From: an uncultured Tidjanibacter sp.
GTDB lineage: Bacteria > Bacteroidota > Bacteroidia > Bacteroidales > Rikenellaceae
Assembly (NCBI GenBank): GCA_934663885.1
Contig: CAKUKW010000107.1
Span: 1-7,092 of the forward strand
Direction: 5' to 3'
DNA: 7,092 bases
Made by a program: the position numbers and the translations under genes. This document shows positions 1-5,476 of this stretch, in pieces (position 1 is the stretch's first letter; each line of letters starts with the position of its first letter). The notes under the pieces are model-generated. The model was not told the DNA's origin and did no database searches. It saw only the letters and a list, made by a program, of their open reading frames with translations.

Positions 1-1
1 C

Positions 2-694
2 CGTTATTTTACACTGTTCAGCATGAAGAATTTTTCATGGACAAGGGTAAAGTCGCTTGTCAGGGTGGGATGGCCCATTTCGTTGCAGATGTTCATGGAA
101 ATATCGGCCTTTGCTCTGACAGGCATTATGATGGGATGGATAGGTACGGTAGAGATAGCGGCCAACCAGATCGCCTCGATAATATCCAACCTGGCATTCA
201 TGATCCTTATTGCGATCAGCTCGTCGGTCACTATCTGTGTCAGCCATGCCTACGGACGCAGGAATTTCGGAGAGATCAAACTTTACGCACGGGCGGGATA
301 CAGGCTGGGACTTATGTGGAACGGGATTATAGCCGTCATATTCCTGCTTACACGCAATTACCTGCCGCTCATTTTCAATACGGATCCCGAGGTAGTGCGG
401 CTTGCTTCCGTGCTGCTCCTCTTCGTGGCCCTGTTCCAGATACCCGACGGGCTGCAGTCTATTTCCATAGGCATACTCAGGGGGATCCAGGATGTGAAAA
501 TAATAATACTGATTGCATTCGTTTCCTATATCGTCATAAGCCTGCCTGTTGGCTACCTTTGTGCTTTCGTTATTGGTATGGGAGCCTCCGGTCTCTGGGT
601 AGGACTGATTTTCGGTCTTACGGCAGCAGCCGTGATGGGTATATCGCGATATAAGCGCCAGATGAAAAAAAATATTAATGTGACCGACGCATAA
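2..694 (+). CDS. MATE-family multidrug/cation efflux transporter, C-terminal half (5' end outside window)
   Basis: This is the C-terminal 230 residues of an inner-membrane antiporter of the MATE (NorM-like) family, which exports drugs or other organic cations in exchange for Na+ or H+. The frame is open to the left edge, so the ATG at 23 is internal; full-length relatives have about 450 residues and twelve helices. The visible part starts at the second bundle: a GWPISLQM segment (visible residues 23-30) leads into a helix ending near GWIGTVEIAANQ (45-56), the typical MATE repeat signature. Five more hydrophobic segments follow, at about 57-80, 102-120, 131-155, 166-190 and 195-214. The ILRGIQD motif (158-164) matches the conserved GxLRGxxD of the family. 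The protein ends in a basic tail. It is the only plus-strand gene at this end. Substrate cannot be inferred. The family call is secure; the subfamily is not. Confidence 0.9.
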   Translation, partial: RYFTLFSMKNFSWTRVKSLVRVGWPISLQMFMEISAFALTGIMMGWIGTVEIAANQIASIISNLAFMILIAISSSVTICVSHAYGRRNFGEIKLYARAGYRLGLMWNGIIAVIFLLTRNYLPLIFNTDPEVVRLASVLLLFVALFQIPDGLQSISIGILRGIQDVKIIILIAFVSYIVISLPVGYLCAFVIGMGASGLWVGLIFGLTAAAVMGISRYKRQMKKNINVTDA

Positions 695-712
695 TAATTC
701 AAAAAATAATTT

Positions 713-720
713 TATATTTG
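713..720 (+). promoter_or_regulatory. Candidate Bacteroidetes -7 box (TATATTTG) downstream of the MATE gene
   Basis: TATATTTG fits the TAnnTTTG -7 consensus and lies 18 bases after the MATE stop codon. No good TTTG -33 element is seen 19-21 bases upstream, and the surroundings are very A/T rich, so a chance match is possible. If active, transcription would begin near 724-726 and run into the strong terminator at 776-803. Confidence 0.3.
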
Positions 721-724
721 AAGA

Positions 725-803
725 CCCTATAATTAACACCATCATACAAGAACGCTGCGACAGCGCAAAAAGGGGACAGGGAGGCTATGCCTCCCTGTTT
801 ATT
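725..803 (+). ncRNA. Candidate small RNA between -7 box and terminator
   Basis: A stretch of about 80 bases lies between a -7-like box (713-720) and a strong intrinsic terminator. It carries a perfect hairpin at 753-765 (CGCTG, loop CGA, CAGCG), then an A/G-rich linker, then the terminator stem at 776-798. No start codon opens a meaningful reading frame in it. The layout of promoter, single-stranded 5' region, hairpin and terminator is that of an intergenic small RNA. The same sequence could equally be the 3' untranslated region of the MATE transcript, or a small RNA processed from it. No known RNA family was recognised. Confidence 0.3.
776..803 (+). terminator. Strong intrinsic terminator after the MATE gene / candidate sRNA
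   Basis: A perfect 10-bp stem (ACAGGGAGGC at 776-785, three-base loop TAT, GCCTCCCTGT at 789-798) is followed by TTTATTTAT, giving a U-rich tail on the plus strand. It lies 82 bases after the MATE stop. Read on the minus strand, the stem is followed by CCCC then TTTTT, so it may also stop transcripts leaving the rlmI gene, 115 bases beyond that stop codon, though less well. Confidence 0.75.
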
Positions 804-912
804 TATGTAAACAAACCATCTCTGTATAGAATTGACCCTAACCAACAGTGAAATTACTGCAAACCCTTGGGTGAACATCAGGTTGATATTTAATACATAA
901 CCGGTGAAGTAG

Positions 913-2094
913 TTATTCCACATAAAGCACCAGCCCCTTAAGATATTCTCCTTCGGGATGGTAGATATTAATTGGATGGTCGGCGGGCTGGGTGAGTTGA
1001 TGCAGCACACGTACATTGCGGCCTGCAATAGCGGCGGCAGTAAATACCGTAGTACGGAAAAGCTCTCTGCTCACGGCCTGCGAACAGCTGAACGTAAAAA
1101 GTATACCACCGGGCTCTATCTGGGAAATAACCCTGGCATTCAATCTTTTATACCCCTGCATCGCGTTTCCGAGTACTTTATGGTGCTTTGCGAAAGCGGG
1201 CGGGTCGAGGATTATAAGGTCGAACTTTTTATCTGTATCACGCAGGTAACCGAAAACGTCGCTGGCTACGGCTACGTGCTGCGCCCCTTTGCCGAAATTC
1301 ATCTCCACATTCCTGGCTGCAAGCTCTACCGCACTCTTGGAACTGTCGACCGAAACAACCTCGTTCGCTCCTCCGGCGAGAGCATATACTGAAAATCCGC
1401 CGGTATAAGAAAACGTATTCAATACTCTGCGGCCTGCAGAATACTGCCTGACCAACTCGCGGTTGGCCCTCTGGTCTATGAAAAAACCCGTTTTCTGGCC
1501 TATTCCCCAGTTGATGTCGAACTTATTGCCATTCTCCAGTACTGCCCCTTCCCCCGAACCGGAACCGTATATGTATCCGTCTTCGGCGCCCAGTTTAGCA
1601 TTGAAAGGCAGTGTCTGGGAACTTTTATCATATACAGCCGACAGTCGTCCACCGTAAATACTCTTCAGTGATTCACATATAACCTCGCGGGAAAAATACA
1701 TCCCCACACTATGGCATTGGATGACGGCCGTTTCCCCGTATATATCGACCACAAGCCCCGGAAGATTGTCCCCTTCGCCGTGGATAAGGCGGTAGCACGT
1801 AGTCTGCGGATTACCTATAAGCCCCAGTGCCTCCCTTAAACGGTAAGCGCGTGAAAGCATATCATTCCACCATTGCTGGTCTATATCTTCCTGCCGGAAT
1901 GTGAGTACCCGAACCATTATGGAACCTATCTGATAATGTCCACGGGCAAGGAAATCCCCGCCGTGAGAAAATACTTCCACAATTTCACCTTCAGCAGGCT
2001 CTCCGTCATTTCGTTCTATGGCACCCGAGAAAACCCACGGATGCCTCCTGCCGAGCGATTCTTCCTTTCCTTTTTTCAGGTATATTCTTTTCAT
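913..2094 (-). CDS. rlmI: Class I SAM-dependent 23S rRNA (cytosine-C5) methyltransferase, RlmI family
   Basis: Predicted 393-residue cytosolic enzyme that uses S-adenosylmethionine to methylate C5 of a cytosine in 23S rRNA (C1962 in E. coli). It has the length and order of RlmI. An N-terminal PUA RNA-binding domain (about 1-75, with RRHPWVFSGAI at 16-26) is followed by a linker domain and then a Rossmann methyltransferase. The GQKTGFFIDQRANR segment is at 199-212, the SAM-binding motif NTFSYTGGFS at 226-235, an acidic residue at the end of the next strand (VVSVDSS) at 247-252, and DPPAFA at 297-302. The catalytic cysteine is Cys337 in TFSCS. The tail ADHPINIYHPEGEYLKG (371-387) is also typical. 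I chose the ATG at 2092-2094 because the PUA domain begins there; an upstream in-frame extension is not RlmI-like. AAAGGGGA, inside the end of the upstream exonuclease gene, serves as a likely ribosome binding site. Only 4 bases separate the genes, so they are probably co-transcribed. Confidence 0.92.
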   Translation of the reverse strand: MKRIYLKKGKEESLGRRHPWVFSGAIERNDGEPAEGEIVEVFSHGGDFLARGHYQIGSIMVRVLTFRQEDIDQQWWNDMLSRAYRLREALGLIGNPQTTCYRLIHGEGDNLPGLVVDIYGETAVIQCHSVGMYFSREVICESLKSIYGGRLSAVYDKSSQTLPFNAKLGAEDGYIYGSGSGEGAVLENGNKFDINWGIGQKTGFFIDQRANRELVRQYSAGRRVLNTFSYTGGFSVYALAGGANEVVSVDSSKSAVELAARNVEMNFGKGAQHVAVASDVFGYLRDTDKKFDLIILDPPAFAKHHKVLGNAMQGYKRLNARVISQIEPGGILFTFSCSQAVSRELFRTTVFTAAAIAGRNVRVLHQLTQPADHPINIYHPEGEYLKGLVLYVE

Positions 2095-2098
2095 CCGA

Positions 2099-2680
2099 TT
2101 AATCCCCTTTCGTAATTGTATTGTAGATCTCAAGGCATACCCAGGCGTCGGTAGCAGCATAGCTCATCTGGGCTGGAGTATATGCCGCCGCCTCCCAGTT
2201 GCTGAGCCTCTGGGCTTTCGAAACCCCCATCCCGAGAACGATGGCGGCTAGTTTGCGCACACTCTTCTCCTCGATCCCGTATTTGCCTACTATACTTTGG
2301 AGGTCTACGAAACCGGCCGGTTTAAACCGCCTCAACGCCTGCAGGCCCTTAATATCGTCGTGGACCGCTGCGCCGACCTTTATTATTTCCGGGTTGGAAA
2401 GCACTTTTATTATCGCCTTGTCGAGTCTCATTTTTGAAAGGCGGAAAAGGAAACACCGCTCCTCGGAGCTTAACTGCAGCAGGGCAACCTTATTGGTAAC
2501 ACCCGCCTTAAAAGATGGGCGGGTCTCGGTATCAAAACCTATCCTCGAACACCGCAGAAGATAATCGCACGCCGCATTCACGCCCGCTTCCGTATCGACG
2601 ACTTCAACGCTGCCGGGAAATACAACCTTTGGCAAAGCGGCGACCTCCTCGTTGGTTATAGTGTTTCTAAATTCATTCAT
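2099..2680 (-). CDS. DEDDy 3'-5' exonuclease domain protein (RNase D / WRN-exonuclease type)
   Basis: A 193-residue protein that is essentially a single DnaQ-like exonuclease domain, expected to remove nucleotides from 3' ends of RNA or DNA with two metal ions. All catalytic positions are present. Exo I is FDTE (Asp50, Glu52), Exo II is VGAAVHDDIKGL with Asp109 at the WRN-equivalent position, and Exo III is YAATD (Tyr174, Asp178), which makes it DEDDy. It lacks the HRDC domains of full-length RNase D and any polymerase or helicase domain, so it is the stand-alone form common in Bacteroidetes. The ATG at 2678-2680 is the only sensible start: an in-frame stop lies 24 bases upstream. A -7 box lies 8 bases before it. 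It is the first gene of an operon with the rRNA methyltransferase, which suggests, without proving, that its substrate is structured RNA. DNA as substrate remains possible. Confidence 0.88.
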   Translation of the reverse strand: MNEFRNTITNEEVAALPKVVFPGSVEVVDTEAGVNAACDYLLRCSRIGFDTETRPSFKAGVTNKVALLQLSSEERCFLFRLSKMRLDKAIIKVLSNPEIIKVGAAVHDDIKGLQALRRFKPAGFVDLQSIVGKYGIEEKSVRKLAAIVLGMGVSKAQRLSNWEAAAYTPAQMSYAATDAWVCLEIYNTITKGD

Positions 2681-2688
2681 ACCGGATA

Positions 2689-2696
2689 CAAAAGTA
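2689..2696 (-). promoter_or_regulatory. Candidate -7 promoter box for the exonuclease-rlmI operon
   Basis: On the minus strand the sequence reads TACTTTTG, a full match to TAnnTTTG, with the exonuclease ATG only 8 bases further on. No clear TTTG -33 element is visible at the usual spacing; the region there reads roughly GTGTAAGTTG. If this box is used, the mRNA leader would be only a few bases long. No Shine-Dalgarno sequence is present. Confidence 0.45.
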
Positions 2697-2755
2697 AATA
2701 TTTAGACGCAACTTACACCATATTTAAATAAACAGCTTTATTACAGACATTATCT

Positions 2756-2772
2756 TACGTGTTTTACACGTA
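2756..2772. promoter_or_regulatory. Perfect 17-bp dyad, candidate operator in the divergent promoter region
   Basis: TACGTGTTTTACACGTA has two perfect 7-bp arms around a TTT spacer. It lies 5 bases upstream of the -33 box of the membrane-protein promoter, so its centre is near -50 relative to the inferred start site, and about 60 bp upstream of the opposite -7 box. There is no U-tract directly after it and no gene ending here, so a terminator role is unlikely. The position suits binding by a dimeric transcription factor. I do not recognise the half-site as that of a specific regulator. Confidence 0.4.
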
Positions 2773-2777
2773 CCTGC

Positions 2778-2808
2778 TTTTATTTAAGAGTAATGATTTG
2801 TATATTTG
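2778..2808 (+). promoter_or_regulatory. Bacteroidetes-type promoter for the membrane-protein gene
   Basis: The -7 box TATATTTG (2801-2808) is a full consensus match. A TTTT at 2778-2781, one base off the TTTG -33 consensus, lies 19 bases upstream, which is the standard spacing. Transcription would start near 2813, leaving an A/T-rich leader of about 35 bases without a Shine-Dalgarno sequence. The in-frame TTG at 2806 lies inside the -7 box, which rules it out as a start codon if this promoter is used. Confidence 0.6.
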
Positions 2809-2847
2809 TATTACTTACCATTTTATAACCCAAAAAATTCAAAATTT

Positions 2848-3264
2848 ATGATTTACGGAATTCTTCTAATTATCCTGGGGCTCCTCGCGGTTCCTTCATT
2901 GATTCTTTCCAAAAAGCCGGACGCTAAAAAGTATTTCGACAAGATCGCACCTTTCCAGGGATGGCTTGGTGTCTTGTTCGCTATTTGGGGTATCTGGGGC
3001 ATCATCCAATGTATCATCAATGTTGGAATGCTTACTTCGGCGCCTATATGGTGGATCACATGGCTGGCAACAGAAATCGTTACCGCTGTTCTCGGTTTTA
3101 TTCTTGGTTACGGCCTTATCCAGAAGTATGCGCTTTCGAAAAACGAGAAAGCCGCCGAGAAAGGTGAACAGGTTCTCAAGAAACTTATGCCGCTCCAGGG
3201 TACTTTCGGCATCATCGCCATCATACTCGGTATCTGGTGCGTAGTTGCCACAATAATATGGTAA
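2848..3264 (+). CDS. Unrecognised four-helix membrane protein with an internal two-helix duplication
   Basis: A 138-residue integral membrane protein of unknown function. Predicted hydrophobic segments lie at about 1-20, 36-57, 67-91 and 117-137. The two loops joining helices 1-2 and 3-4 (residues 21-35 and 92-114) are rich in lysine, so by the positive-inside rule they should be cytoplasmic, with both termini outside. The halves resemble each other. In each, a helix ends in an LSK motif (20-22; 96-98), a charged loop follows, then a PxQG motif (PFQG 35-38; PLQG 115-118), then a helix with GIW (48-50; 128-130). No catalytic, metal-binding or transporter signature is visible. I chose the ATG at 2848 because the upstream TTG lies inside the promoter. 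The gene is monocistronic, with its own promoter and a terminator 20 bases after the stop. The presence of a real gene is well supported; a function is not. Confidence 0.8.
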   Translation: MIYGILLIILGLLAVPSLILSKKPDAKKYFDKIAPFQGWLGVLFAIWGIWGIIQCIINVGMLTSAPIWWITWLATEIVTAVLGFILGYGLIQKYALSKNEKAAEKGEQVLKKLMPLQGTFGIIAIILGIWCVVATIIW

Positions 3265-3283
3265 CAGGACCCAAGTTATAAAT

Positions 3284-3317
3284 AAAAAGCGGAAAAAATT
3301 TTCCGCTTTTTTATTTT
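3284..3317. terminator. Bidirectional intrinsic terminator between the membrane-protein gene and recQ
   Basis: GCGGAAA and TTTCCGC pair around a four-base AAAT loop (3289-3306). The stem is flanked by five A on the left and six T on the right, so both strands show a hairpin plus a U-tract. It begins 20 bases after the membrane-protein stop. The recQ stop codon (3311-3313) overlaps its right-hand T-run. It therefore serves two convergent genes. Confidence 0.85.
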
Positions 3318-5245
3318 AACCTAACCCTCCCGTCGCTTCCGGTGATTAATATCCCTTCGGCTGAAAGATCATCGAGCTCTGCCAATATATCTTTCGGATC
3401 GGCTTTAAATCCACTTACTATATCTTTAACGGTTGCCGGACCCTGGGCAAGAATAGATATTATTTTCTGTCGTACCGACTGCGCCCCTGCCCGGCCGGTT
3501 TTTTTCTTTTCGATGCACACGTCGCATACGCCGCATGGGATGGCATCATCCTGCCCGAAATATCTTTGTAAAAGAACACTCCTGCACTCGGTACCGTTGT
3601 CCGCATAATCGAACATCACTCCGAGCCTCTCCAGCGCCATCTCTTTCCTTACCTTGTAAGTCTGCGGGGAAATATAAATATCCTGCACCGGAAGGCGGTT
3701 ATCGAGAAAAAATATCATCGGGCTGCGGTTCTTGGGAATGTAACGTATGATACGGAGCTGCCAGAGCATCTTGAGCAATTCCTTCACCCGGTCTTCGGTA
3801 TAGCCGGTATAAATAGCTATCTCCTGGATATCTACCGGCCTGAAATCATGAAATACACCCGTATAAAGCCTGAGAATAGTCCTCAGTATGTGATCGAGGT
3901 CGTCCCGCTGCACCCTGAGGGAATAGAGGTCGTCACGGCTCACGCAGAACATCAGCCTCGCAGGATTCTCTTCCTCCTCGGTATAAACCAGGTAACCGTT
4001 CTGCTGCAAAAGTTTAAGGGCATTGTGAACGTTCCCGCGAAAAAGCCTGTAACGCGAACAGAACTCGTATATATTGAAAGCGCAGGAATAGTGTTTTCCC
4101 TCCCCTACGGCTACCTGTAGGTAATTGCACAGCTTATCGTAAATATCCTTTACCTGCTCCAATCGAGGAAACTCGGATTCGAACCTCTTCAGGTGCTTAT
4201 CCTTTTCATCGGAGGCTATAAGCAGCAGCGCGTATGATCGCTTTCCGTCTCGGCCCGCCCGGCCCGCTTCCTGGTAATATTCCTCCGGCGAAGAGCACAT
4301 ATCGTAGTGTACCACAAAGCGTACGTCGGGCTTATCTATACCCATACCGAAAGCTGTGGTGGCGATAATTACCCTGGTCTTGCCCGACACCCAATCGTTT
4401 TGGCGCAGAGAGCGCTCGGCATGCGGCAGCCCGGCATGATAATACTCCGCCCCAACCCCGGCCTCCTGTAATTCGCGGGCCAGCAGCTCAGCTCCTTCGC
4501 GCGTACGCATATAGACTATACCGGTCCCAGGGACGTTACCAAGTACCCTTAGGAGCTGCTCTTTTTTGTCGTCGGTGCGGCGTACAGAAAACGAGAGGTT
4601 GGGGCGGGCAAAATCGCTGCGAATCACATTCGTGGTTCTGAATGCCAGTTTTTCCATTATATCCCCGGCCACCACGCTTGTAGCAGAGGCAGTAAGGGCC
4701 AACACGGGAACGTCCGGATGAACCTCCCTGGCACGTGATATTTTCAGGTACGAAGGCCGGAAATCATAACCCCACTGCGATATACAGTGGGCCTCGTCAA
4801 TGGCGAAAAGGTTCACTTTCATGCGGGAAAGCCGCGACATAAAAGTCTCGCCGGAAAGACGTTCGGGAGCAATGTAAAGGAATTTTATATCTCCGTAAAC
4901 ACAATTATCCAGTGTAATGTCGATATTGCGGGTGCTCATCCCCGAATGTATCGAGGCCGCCGCAACGCCCCTTTTGCGTAATGAGTCTACCTGGTCTTTC
5001 ATCAGGGCAATAAGCGGCGTCACGACTATGCATATTCCCTCCGATACGAGTCCGGGTATCTGATAGGTAAGCGACTTTCCGGCGCCGGTAGGCATCAGAG
5101 CAAGTGTATCCTTTCCCTCCATAACGGAACGGATGGTCTGCACCTGCGTTCCACGGAAAGAGTTATATCCCCAGTACTTTTTAAGGATACCGAGCAGCTC
5201 TTTCTCATCGAAAGGGTGTGGTTGCCATTGTGACGGCCTTTTCAT
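3311..5245 (-). CDS. recQ: RecQ-family ATP-dependent 3'-5' DNA helicase, short type without HRDC
   Basis: A 644-residue superfamily 2 helicase that unwinds DNA during recombination and repair. The core has all motifs: FRGTQVQTI (30-38), Walker A MPTGAGKS (51-58), DEAH (150-153) followed by the aromatic-rich loop CISQWGYDFRP, LTASAT (184-189), FGMGIDKPDVRFV (299-311) and QEAGRAGRDG (325-334). The zinc ligands are Cys554, Cys571, Cys574 and Cys577 (CGVCDVC). About 200 residues, with at least one winged-helix-like stretch (near 390-425), separate the core from the zinc site, whereas in E. coli RecQ the zinc site follows the core almost directly. The C-terminus (590-644) looks like a small winged helix and there is no HRDC domain. 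The start is the ATG at 5243-5245; the TTG three codons upstream lies inside the -7 box. The gene stands alone, with its own promoter and a shared terminator. Confidence 0.93.
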   Translation of the reverse strand: MKRPSQWQPHPFDEKELLGILKKYWGYNSFRGTQVQTIRSVMEGKDTLALMPTGAGKSLTYQIPGLVSEGICIVVTPLIALMKDQVDSLRKRGVAAASIHSGMSTRNIDITLDNCVYGDIKFLYIAPERLSGETFMSRLSRMKVNLFAIDEAHCISQWGYDFRPSYLKISRAREVHPDVPVLALTASATSVVAGDIMEKLAFRTTNVIRSDFARPNLSFSVRRTDDKKEQLLRVLGNVPGTGIVYMRTREGAELLARELQEAGVGAEYYHAGLPHAERSLRQNDWVSGKTRVIIATTAFGMGIDKPDVRFVVHYDMCSSPEEYYQEAGRAGRDGKRSYALLLIASDEKDKHLKRFESEFPRLEQVKDIYDKLCNYLQVAVGEGKHYSCAFNIYEFCSRYRLFRGNVHNALKLLQQNGYLVYTEEEENPARLMFCVSRDDLYSLRVQRDDLDHILRTILRLYTGVFHDFRPVDIQEIAIYTGYTEDRVKELLKMLWQLRIIRYIPKNRSPMIFFLDNRLPVQDIYISPQTYKVRKEMALERLGVMFDYADNGTECRSVLLQRYFGQDDAIPCGVCDVCIEKKKTGRAGAQSVRQKIISILAQGPATVKDIVSGFKADPKDILAELDDLSAEGILITGSDGRVRLK

Positions 5246-5251
5246 AGAATA

Positions 5252-5283
5252 CAAAGATAATGAACCGAGCTTGCTTTAGCAAG
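5252..5283 (-). promoter_or_regulatory. recQ promoter, nearly leaderless
   Basis: On the minus strand CTTG (5280-5283, three of four matches to the -33 TTTG) is followed after 20 bases by a perfect -7 box TATCTTTG (5252-5259). The recQ ATG comes only 6 bases after the box, so the predicted transcript has almost no leader. An inverted repeat (CTTGC, TTTA, GCAAG at 5270-5283) overlaps the -33 box and spacer and could be an operator, or chance. Confidence 0.55.
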
Positions 5284-5412
5284 TGAACTCATCGACGAGG
5301 GATGCATATCGGCCCGCCAAGGCATGTGCGGCAAAAGCCGGGGAGGCAACACCCGCATCAATAAATTTAAGACCTGCATTGCCTTAACCGCATACTATCT
5401 AAACGGTTTCCG

Positions 5413-5420
5413 CAAAGATA
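5413..5420 (-). promoter_or_regulatory. Second -7-like box upstream of recQ
   Basis: The minus strand reads TATCTTTG, a full -7 consensus match about 168 bases upstream of the recQ start. No convincing -33 element is present; the position holds TTCC. It lies in the T-rich tail of the candidate glsB terminator, so it may be coincidental. If real, it would give recQ a second transcript with a leader of about 165 bases. Confidence 0.25.
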
Positions 5421-5450
5421 AAGAATGTCCCGTAATATACGGAACATTCT
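5414..5450 (-). terminator. Candidate intrinsic terminator of glsB
   Basis: On the minus strand, starting 26 bases after the glsB stop, AGAATGT pairs with ACATTCT and CCGT pairs with ACGG across one mismatch, around a five-base A/T loop (stem 5422-5450). The sequence then continues TTATCTTTG, a moderately T-rich tail. The arms are less G/C rich than those of the other terminators in the window, hence the lower confidence. Confidence 0.5.
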
Positions 5451-5476
5451 CCATTACAGTAAGTCTGTCAGATTAC

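Noticed and set aside
35..745. Long open frames on both strands overlapping the MATE gene (minus 35-745, plus 37-654)
   Set aside because: The frame ending at 694 gives a coherent membrane protein with MATE motifs. The others give polar, Cys/His/Tyr-rich sequence with no recognisable domain.
699..923. A minus-strand frame of about 74 codons spanning the 695-912 intergenic region
   Set aside because: It runs straight through the strong terminator hairpin at 776-798, overlaps the end of rlmI in another frame, and has no ribosome binding site or family resemblance.
2095..2160. A 22-residue N-terminal extension of RlmI from an upstream start
   Set aside because: It would overlap the exonuclease gene by about 60 bases and precede the PUA domain with unrelated sequence. 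The ATG at 2094 has a suitable ribosome binding site.
2806..2847. A TTG start giving the membrane protein 14 extra N-terminal residues
   Set aside because: The TTG lies within the -7 promoter box, so it would not be in the mRNA. The ATG at 2848 starts directly with the first helix.
5326..5345. Small CGGC-AAAA-GCCG hairpin upstream of recQ, considered as part of a riboswitch or RNA gene
   Set aside because: Only a 4-bp stem with no surrounding conserved structure that I recognise.
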